From CAYVIB01 sp964451365 (GTDB taxonomy: Bacteria > Pseudomonadota > Gammaproteobacteria > Pseudomonadales > Cellvibrionaceae), in the NCBI GenBank assembly GCA_964451365.1, contig CAYVIB010000072.1, forward strand, positions 1-6,409: a stretch of 6,409 nt of DNA, given 5' to 3'. The position numbers were made by a program, and so were the translations under genes. The notes beneath the pieces were generated by a model. It was not told the origin of the DNA. It made no database searches and saw only the letters and a list, made by a program, of their open reading frames with translations. Positions 1-3,551 of this stretch are shown here, one piece after another (positions within the stretch are counted from its first letter, which is position 1; each line of letters starts with the position of its first letter).

Positions 1-62
1 ACGTGTCCAATGGTGCCCACATTGACGTGGGGCTTATTACGTTCAAATTTCTCTTTTGCCAC
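1..62 (-). CDS. tuf: Elongation factor Tu, N-terminal fragment (runs off the left edge)
   Basis: EF-Tu is the GTPase that brings aminoacyl-tRNA to the ribosomal A site. Only 20 full codons are in the window, reading MAKEKFERNKPHVNVGTIGH, which is the conserved EF-Tu N-terminus leading into the P-loop (GHVDHGKT in the family). The start is a GTG at 60-62, supported by AGAGGA at 71-76 with an 8-base spacer. No in-frame ATG fits the family N-terminus better. It lies 49 bases after fusA on the same strand, as in the classical str operon (rpsL-rpsG-fusA-tuf), with no terminator-like hairpin between them, so co-transcription with fusA is likely. Many proteobacteria have two tuf copies; which one this is beyond its str position cannot be told. 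Identity is certain; the rest of the gene is not visible. Confidence 0.96.
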   Translation of the reverse strand, partial: MAKEKFERNKPHVNVGTIGH

Positions 63-70
63 TTTTCTGG

Positions 71-76
71 TCCTCT
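71..76 (-). promoter_or_regulatory. Ribosome binding site of tuf
   Basis: The minus strand reads AGAGGA eight bases before the GTG. It fixes the non-ATG start of tuf. Confidence 0.8.
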
Positions 77-111
77 AGTCCTAAATCAATAGTTTTGAGA
101 TTATTCGGCCA

Positions 112-2223
112 TTAATTGCCGGTTTTATTTTTGGCGATAATTTCTTCCGCCACGTTATTGGGCGCTTCGGAATACTTCTTGAATTCCATGGTGTAGGTTG
201 CACGCCCCTGGGTAGCGGACCGCAGATCGGTCGCGTAACCAAACATTTCCGCCAGCGGAACTTCAGCGGTAACCACTTTGCCGGAAACACTTTCGTCCAT
301 TCCCAGAATCAGGCCGCGGCGGCGGTTGAGGTCACCGACCACGTCACCCATGTTCTCTTCCGGAGTGACTACTTCCACGGCCATCATCGGTTCGAGCAGA
401 ACCGCACCGCCATGCTGGGCCAGTTTCTTGGCCGCCATGGAGCCGGCGATTTTAAAGGCCATTTCGGAGGAGTCCACATCGTGATAAGAACCATCGAACA
501 GTGTCGCCTTAAGACCCAGCAACGGATAACCGGCAAGTACACCGTTCTGCATTTGCTCTTCGATACCTTTTGAGACAGCGGGAATGTATTCCTTGGGAAC
601 GACACCGCCCACGATGCCGTTAACGAACTCCAGTCCTTCCGCGTTTTCATCTTCCGCCGGCTCGAATTTGATCCAGACGTGACCGTACTGACCGCGACCA
701 CCGGACTGGCGGACGAACTTGCCTTCGATGTCGCAAGTGTTTTTGATACGCTCGCGGTAGGCCACCTGTGGTTTACCGATATTGGCTTCCACATTAAATT
801 CGCGACGCATACGGTCGACGATAATATCGAGGTGCAATTCACCCATACCGGAAATAATGGTTTGTCCGGTTTCCTCGTCGGTCTTGACGCGGAATGACGG
901 GTCTTCCTGGGCCAGCTTGCCCAGCGCGATACCCATTTTTTCCTGGTCAGCCTTGGACTTCGGCTCCACCGCAACGGAAATGACCGGCTCGGGGAATTCC
1001 ATTCTTTCCAGGGTAATAACGCTGTCGAGCGCGCAGAGGGTATCACCGGTGGTAACATCCTTAAGGCCGATACCGGCGGCGATATCGCCCGCCAAAACTT
1101 CCTTGATTTCTTCCCGGTTGTTCGCGTGCATCTGCACCATCCGGCCGATACGCTCTTTTTTACTCTTGACCGGGTTGTAAACGCTGTCACCGGAGTTGAG
1201 CTTGCCCGAGTACACCCGGAAAAACGTCAACGTACCCACGAACGGGTCGGTGGCGATTTTAAAAGCCAGGGCGGAGAAAGGTGCATTGTCATCGGCTTCC
1301 CGTGTCGCGATGGTTTCACCGTCGTCCAGCACACCTTCAATCGCCTTCACTTCGGTCGGGGCCGGCAGGTATTCGATTACCGCATCCAGCACGGCCTGTA
1401 CGCCTTTGTTTTTAAACGCGGAGCCACCGAGCACAGGAACGATTTCGTTGGCCAGGGTACGGGCGCGGATGCCCTTCTTGATTTCCTCTTCGGTCAGTTC
1501 ACCGCCTTCCAGGTATTTTTCCATCAACTCGTCGCTGGATTCCGCCGCTGCTTCGACCAATGCTTCGCGCATTTCCTGGCATTCCGCTTCAATGTCGGCC
1601 GGGATATCCTGGTATTCGAAGGTCATGCCCTGGTCTGCTTCATTCCAGATGATTGCCTTCATTTTTACCAGGTCAACCACGCCTTTAAAGTCATCCTCGG
1701 CACCAATGGTCATTTGCAGTGGCACGGCCACCGCGCCCAGGCGCTCTTTCAGTTGCTTAACCACTCGCTTGAAGTTCGCACCGGCACGGTCCATTTTGTT
1801 GACGAAAACCATGCGGGGAACGTGATATTTGTTTGCCTGACGCCATACGGTTTCCGTCTGCGGCTGGACACCGGAAGAACCGCAAAGCACAACAATAGCT
1901 CCGTCCAGTACACGCAGGGAACGCTCCACTTCGATGGTAAAGTCCACGTGTCCGGGAGTGTCGATAATGTTAACGCGGTGCTGGGGAAACTGTTGTTGCA
2001 TTCCAGCCCAGAAACAGGTGGTTGCCGCAGAGGTGATGGTGATACCACGCTCCTGCTCCTGCTCCATCCAGTCCATAGTGGCGGCGCCATCATGCACTTC
2101 GCCAATTTTGTGGGAAAGACCGGTATAAAACAGAACGCGCTCTGTGGTGGTGGTTTTACCGGCGTCTACGTGAGCACAGATACCGATGTTGCGGTAGCGT
2201 GTGATAGGAGTTTTACGTGCCAC
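112..2223 (-). CDS. fusA: Elongation factor G (translocase GTPase)
   Basis: EF-G drives tRNA-mRNA translocation and, with ribosome recycling factor, splits ribosomes after termination. The 703-residue protein has the usual length. Its GTPase domain shows G1 AHVDAGKT (17-24), G2 RGITITSAA (59-67), G3 DTPGH (88-92, with the catalytic His), G4 NKMD (142-145) and G5 GSAFK (267-271). Domains II-V follow, with family signatures such as GMGELHLDIIVDRM, QSGGRGQYGH, GSYHDVDSSEMAFK and EMFGYATDLRS. The start is GTG at 2221-2223, giving MARKTPITRYRNIGI, with GAGGA 8 bases upstream. Whole-chain character resembles the main FusA1 type of Pseudomonas rather than the divergent EF-G2. Cys114 is present but position 266, a cysteine in E. 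coli, is Gly. It lies 49 bases before tuf and an unusually long 214 bases after rpsG. The gene looks intact. Confidence 0.98.
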   Translation of the reverse strand: MARKTPITRYRNIGICAHVDAGKTTTTERVLFYTGLSHKIGEVHDGAATMDWMEQEQERGITITSAATTCFWAGMQQQFPQHRVNIIDTPGHVDFTIEVERSLRVLDGAIVVLCGSSGVQPQTETVWRQANKYHVPRMVFVNKMDRAGANFKRVVKQLKERLGAVAVPLQMTIGAEDDFKGVVDLVKMKAIIWNEADQGMTFEYQDIPADIEAECQEMREALVEAAAESSDELMEKYLEGGELTEEEIKKGIRARTLANEIVPVLGGSAFKNKGVQAVLDAVIEYLPAPTEVKAIEGVLDDGETIATREADDNAPFSALAFKIATDPFVGTLTFFRVYSGKLNSGDSVYNPVKSKKERIGRMVQMHANNREEIKEVLAGDIAAGIGLKDVTTGDTLCALDSVITLERMEFPEPVISVAVEPKSKADQEKMGIALGKLAQEDPSFRVKTDEETGQTIISGMGELHLDIIVDRMRREFNVEANIGKPQVAYRERIKNTCDIEGKFVRQSGGRGQYGHVWIKFEPAEDENAEGLEFVNGIVGGVVPKEYIPAVSKGIEEQMQNGVLAGYPLLGLKATLFDGSYHDVDSSEMAFKIAGSMAAKKLAQHGGAVLLEPMMAVEVVTPEENMGDVVGDLNRRRGLILGMDESVSGKVVTAEVPLAEMFGYATDLRSATQGRATYTMEFKKYSEAPNNVAEEIIAKNKTGN

Positions 2224-2231
2224 GACTTTGA

Positions 2232-2236
2232 TCCTC
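2232..2236 (-). promoter_or_regulatory. Ribosome binding site of fusA
   Basis: GAGGA on the minus strand lies 8 bases before the GTG start. It selects this GTG, which also gives the conserved MARKTPI N-terminus. Confidence 0.8.
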
Positions 2237-2244
2237 GTGTAGCG

Positions 2245-2272
2245 ATTAAATTCTTTGTCGCCGTTTGCCCAA
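2245..2272 (-). promoter_or_regulatory. Weak candidate promoter for fusA-tuf
   Basis: On the minus strand TTTAAT (2245-2250) matches the -10 consensus at 5 of 6 positions. Sixteen bases upstream, TTGGGC (2267-2272) matches the -35 at only 3 of 6; TTGTTG at 2270-2275 is an alternative with a 19-base gap. It would start transcription roughly 15-20 bases before the fusA GTG, just leaving room for the ribosome binding site. It lies downstream of the hairpins at 2300-2385, where a promoter would be needed if those stop transcription. AT-rich hexamers like this occur by chance, so this is only a candidate. Confidence 0.22.
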
Positions 2273-2299
2273 CAACTTTCGCAACCCGGCGGTCTCTGT

Positions 2300-2362
2300 T
2301 TTTGGCATTTAGGTTCTTAACGCTGGAGATCCTGGCGCTGGGACTGCGCCTAAATGCCAAAA
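2300..2362 (-). repeat. 14-bp perfect inverted repeat with 35-base loop, upstream of fusA
   Basis: The minus strand reads TTTTGGCATTTAGG at 2349-2362 and its exact reverse complement CCTAAATGCCAAAA at 2300-2313. The 35 bases between (2314-2348) contain most of a smaller hairpin, GGCGC/GCGCC (arms 2346-2350 and 2334-2338, 7-base loop), which shares two bases with the outer arm. As RNA this would form a long stem in the 5' region of fusA. The left arm also overlaps by four bases (2359-2362) the terminator-like hairpin just upstream. No open reading frame or transposase accompanies it. It may be a structured leader, a small palindromic repeat element, or part of a composite transcription terminator. 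The sequence match is seen directly; any function is inference. Confidence 0.85.
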
Positions 2363-2385
2363 GGCAGCGGTAATAGCTGCCTTTT
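2359..2385 (-). terminator. Symmetric intrinsic terminator-like hairpin after rpsG
   Basis: A 10-bp perfect stem, AAAAGGCAGC paired with GCTGCCTTTT around a 7-base loop (2369-2375), lies 52 bases after the rpsG stop. On the minus strand the GC-rich arm is followed by TTTT, then GGCATTT. On the plus strand it is followed by six T (2382-2387). It therefore looks like a bidirectional rho-independent terminator. No plus-strand gene ends here, so its likely role is to stop or reduce transcription coming out of rpsL-rpsG before fusA. Because the minus-strand U run is only four bases, termination may be partial. Confidence 0.6.
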
Positions 2386-2437
2386 TTGCGCACTCGATAA
2401 ATGAAAAAGATTTCTTACAACGAAGTGCCTCGGGCAA

Positions 2438-2908
2438 CTAAAAGCGGAAGTGCGAGAACGCCCTGTTGGCCTCGGCCATGCGGTGAACGTCTTCACGCTT
2501 CTTGACCGCGCCGCCTTTGTTCTGGGATGCGTCGATCAATTCACCCGCCAGTCTTTGCGGCATGGATTTTTCACCGCGACCCCGGGAATACTCCACCAGC
2601 CAACGCATGGCCAGCGCCGTGCGACGCGACGGACGCACTTCCACTGGAACCTGGTAAGTCGCACCACCGACACGGCGGGATTTTACTTCCACCAGCGGAG
2701 CGATATTCTCCAGAGCCTCTTCGAACACCTCGACAGGGTCTTTGTTCAGCTTTTCTTTCACGGTTTCCAACGCACCGTATACGATGCGCTCGGCCACGGA
2801 TTTTTTACCGCTGATCATCACGTGGTTCATAAATTTGGCCAAGGTCACGTTGCCATACTTGGGATCTGGCAGCACTTCGCGCTTGGCGACAACTCTTCTT
2901 CTAGGCAT
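2438..2908 (-). CDS. rpsG: 30S ribosomal protein S7
   Basis: S7 nucleates assembly of the 3' major domain of 16S rRNA and lines the E-site mRNA exit channel. In E. coli it also represses its own operon by binding the rpsL-rpsG intergenic RNA. The 156-residue chain matches the common family length. It shows the basic N-terminus MPRRRVVAKR, the beta-hairpin VEVKSRRVGGATYQVPVEVRP split around residues 73-93, the helix ALAMRWLVE, and the C-terminal VKKREDVHRMAEANRAF. The start ATG (2906-2908) has GGTGA at 2918-2922 with a 9-base spacer. It stops with TAG at 2438-2440. It follows rpsL by 102 bases and precedes fusA by 214. Nothing is truncated or unusual in the protein. Confidence 0.98.
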   Translation of the reverse strand: MPRRRVVAKREVLPDPKYGNVTLAKFMNHVMISGKKSVAERIVYGALETVKEKLNKDPVEVFEEALENIAPLVEVKSRRVGGATYQVPVEVRPSRRTALAMRWLVEYSRGRGEKSMPQRLAGELIDASQNKGGAVKKREDVHRMAEANRAFSHFRF

Positions 2909-2917
2909 GTCTGTAAC

Positions 2918-2922
2918 TCACC
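2918..2922 (-). promoter_or_regulatory. Ribosome binding site of rpsG
   Basis: GGTGA on the minus strand pairs with the 5' side of the anti-Shine-Dalgarno and lies 9 bases before ATG. It is weaker than a GGAGG-type site, which fits a translationally controlled gene. Confidence 0.65.
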
Positions 2923-2984
2923 ATTACTCTATTCAGGTTAACCCGGAACGCACTCGAGTAAGTTAAAAGTGGCCCGGCCTTACT
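2918..2984 (-). promoter_or_regulatory. Probable S7 (RpsG) autoregulatory RNA site in the rpsL-rpsG gap
   Basis: In the transcript, AGTAAG (2979-2984) pairs perfectly with CTTACT (2957-2962) around a 16-base loop that reads GGCC early and TTTTAA at its end. A second small palindrome, ACTCGAGT (2952-2959), abuts it, and CCTGAAT follows before the rpsG ribosome binding site. From memory, the E. coli S7 target in the same gap contains AGTAAGGCC, TTTTAACTTA, a hairpin with ACTC/GAGT arms, and CCTGAAT in the same order. S7 bound here would block rpsG initiation and its coupling to rpsL translation. Similarity and stem are seen; binding is inferred from the E. coli system. Confidence 0.7.
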
Positions 2985-3010
2985 GGTTCAACCGAAAACG
3001 CCAAGCAGCC

Positions 3011-3382
3011 TTATTTAGGACGCTTGGTACCGTACTTGGAACGAGCCTGTTTACGGTCATTCACACCGGAAGTATCCAAAGAACCACGCACGGTGTGGTA
3101 TCGAACACCTGGCAGGTCTTTTACCCGACCGCCACGAATCAATACAACACTGTGTTCCTGCAGGTTGTGCCCTTCACCACCAATGTAGGAAGAAACCTCG
3201 TAACCGTTGGTCAAACGCACACGGCAGACTTTACGCAGTGCGGAGTTTGGCTTTTTAGGTGTTGTTGTATAAACACGAGTACAAACACCACGGCGCTGAG
3301 GACAAGACTGCAATGCAGGAACGTCGCTCTTTTGAACCCTGCGTTTTCTCGGCTTACGAACCAACTGGTTGATCGTTGCCAT
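3011..3382 (-). CDS. rpsL: 30S ribosomal protein S12
   Basis: S12 sits at the 30S decoding centre and controls accuracy of tRNA selection. The 123-residue chain is one shorter than the E. coli protein and ends KYGTKRPK. It shows the basic tail MATINQLVRKPRKRR, the loop TTTPKKPNSALRKV (39-52) and the loop RGGRVKDLPGVRYH (83-96). Lys43 and Lys88, the main sites of streptomycin-resistance changes, are wild type, so no resistance is predicted. Asp89 is the residue that RimO methylthiolates in E. coli. ATG at 3380-3382 has GGAG 9 bases upstream. It is the first gene after the promoter at 3466-3500 and lies 169 bases downstream of rpoC. Confidence 0.98.
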   Translation of the reverse strand: MATINQLVRKPRKRRVQKSDVPALQSCPQRRGVCTRVYTTTPKKPNSALRKVCRVRLTNGYEVSSYIGGEGHNLQEHSVVLIRGGRVKDLPGVRYHTVRGSLDTSGVNDRKQARSKYGTKRPK

Positions 3383-3391
3383 GAAAATTCA

Positions 3392-3395
3392 CTCC
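3392..3395 (-). promoter_or_regulatory. Ribosome binding site of rpsL
   Basis: GGAG, within TTGGAGTGAA, lies 9 bases before ATG. It directly follows the T-rich tract of the leader hairpin at 3396-3420, so folding or pausing there could influence access. Confidence 0.75.
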
Positions 3396-3420
3396 AAAAA
3401 TAAACACCCCTTACCGGGGT
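3396..3420 (-). terminator. Attenuator-like hairpin and U-rich tract in the rpsL leader
   Basis: On the minus strand ACCCC (3416-3420) pairs with GGGGT (3406-3410) around a 5-base loop. The stem is followed at once by GTTTATTTTT (3396-3405). This is the layout of a short intrinsic terminator, but it lies inside the 5' leader, 23 bases before the rpsL start codon (3383-3405 intervenes). The stem is only 5 bp, so it may act as a pause or weak attenuator rather than a full stop. Another reading is a translation-control hairpin just before the ribosome binding site. Structure is seen; function is inferred. Confidence 0.4.
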
Positions 3421-3433
3421 CAACTCAATTAAA

Positions 3434-3447
3434 GGCAATAAATTGCC
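3434..3447 (-). other. Small AT-capped hairpin in the rpsL leader
   Basis: The minus strand GGCAATTTATTGCC is a 14-base inverted repeat (5-6 bp stem) followed by TTTAATT. It lies about 20 bases after the predicted transcription start. It could be a second leader stem or a weak terminator; alone it is too short to assign. Confidence 0.35.
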
Positions 3448-3460
3448 ACCGCCAATAACA

Positions 3461-3491
3461 ACGGGTGGCGCATTGTAATGACACCACCCGT
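3461..3491 (-). repeat. 8-bp inverted repeat enclosing the str promoter -10 box
   Basis: ACGGGTGG (minus, 3484-3491) and CCACCCGT (3461-3468) are exact complements with 15 bases between; CAT/ATG inside can extend the fold. In RNA read through from rpoC this gives a GC-rich hairpin followed by TGTTATT, a moderate terminator. In DNA the same repeat covers the promoter spacer, -10 box and start site, which would suit a dimeric regulator. Which of these, if any, applies cannot be seen. Confidence 0.5.
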
Positions 3492-3500
3492 CATCGTCAA
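3466..3500 (-). promoter_or_regulatory. Strong sigma70 promoter of rpsL-rpsG (str operon)
   Basis: The minus strand reads TTGACG (-35, 3495-3500), 17 bases, then TACAAT (-10, 3472-3477). Each hexamer matches the consensus at 5 of 6 positions and the spacing is ideal. The next bases, GCGCCACCC, are GC-rich. Such a discriminator is typical of stringently controlled (ppGpp/DksA-repressed) ribosomal promoters. Transcription would begin near 3466, giving a leader of about 84 bases. It lets rpsL and rpsG be expressed apart from the rpoBC transcript. The match is seen directly; stringent control is inferred. Confidence 0.75.
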
Positions 3501-3522
3501 CATCCCAAACTTGACAGTTCAA

Positions 3523-3539
3523 CGGGGCCTGGAGCCCCG
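3523..3539 (-). terminator. GC-only hairpin just after rpoC (weak terminator candidate)
   Basis: CGGGGC and GCCCCG form a 6-bp GC stem with a 5-base loop, 12 bases after the rpoC stop. It is followed on the minus strand by TTGAACTGTC, which lacks a real U run, so it is unlikely to be an efficient intrinsic terminator alone. It may protect the rpoC mRNA 3' end or work together with the inverted repeat at 3461-3491. Confidence 0.35.
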
Positions 3540-3551
3540 CCGAAACGGTAC

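Noticed and set aside
63..111. fusA-tuf gap checked for a terminator or promoter
   Set aside because: No inverted repeat or convincing -35/-10 pair is present; only the tuf ribosome binding site is seen.
384..1190. Minus-strand 268-codon frame inside fusA
   Set aside because: It is a shifted reading of fusA, Ser/Trp/Arg-rich, without a ribosome binding site or any known domain.
1126..2373. Plus-strand open frame of 415 codons opposite fusA
   Set aside because: It lies antisense to the intact fusA, its translation is His/Phe/Gly-rich with no recognisable domain, and it runs into the fusA leader hairpins. It is a by-product of fusA codon usage.
3011..3382. Possible streptomycin-resistance variant of S12
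   Set aside because: Lys43 and Lys88 and the surrounding loops are wild type.
3211..3522. Minus-strand 103-codon frame covering the rpsL upstream gap
   Set aside because: It overlaps rpsL in another frame, begins across the promoter spacer region and shows no conserved features; the gap is better explained by promoter and leader.
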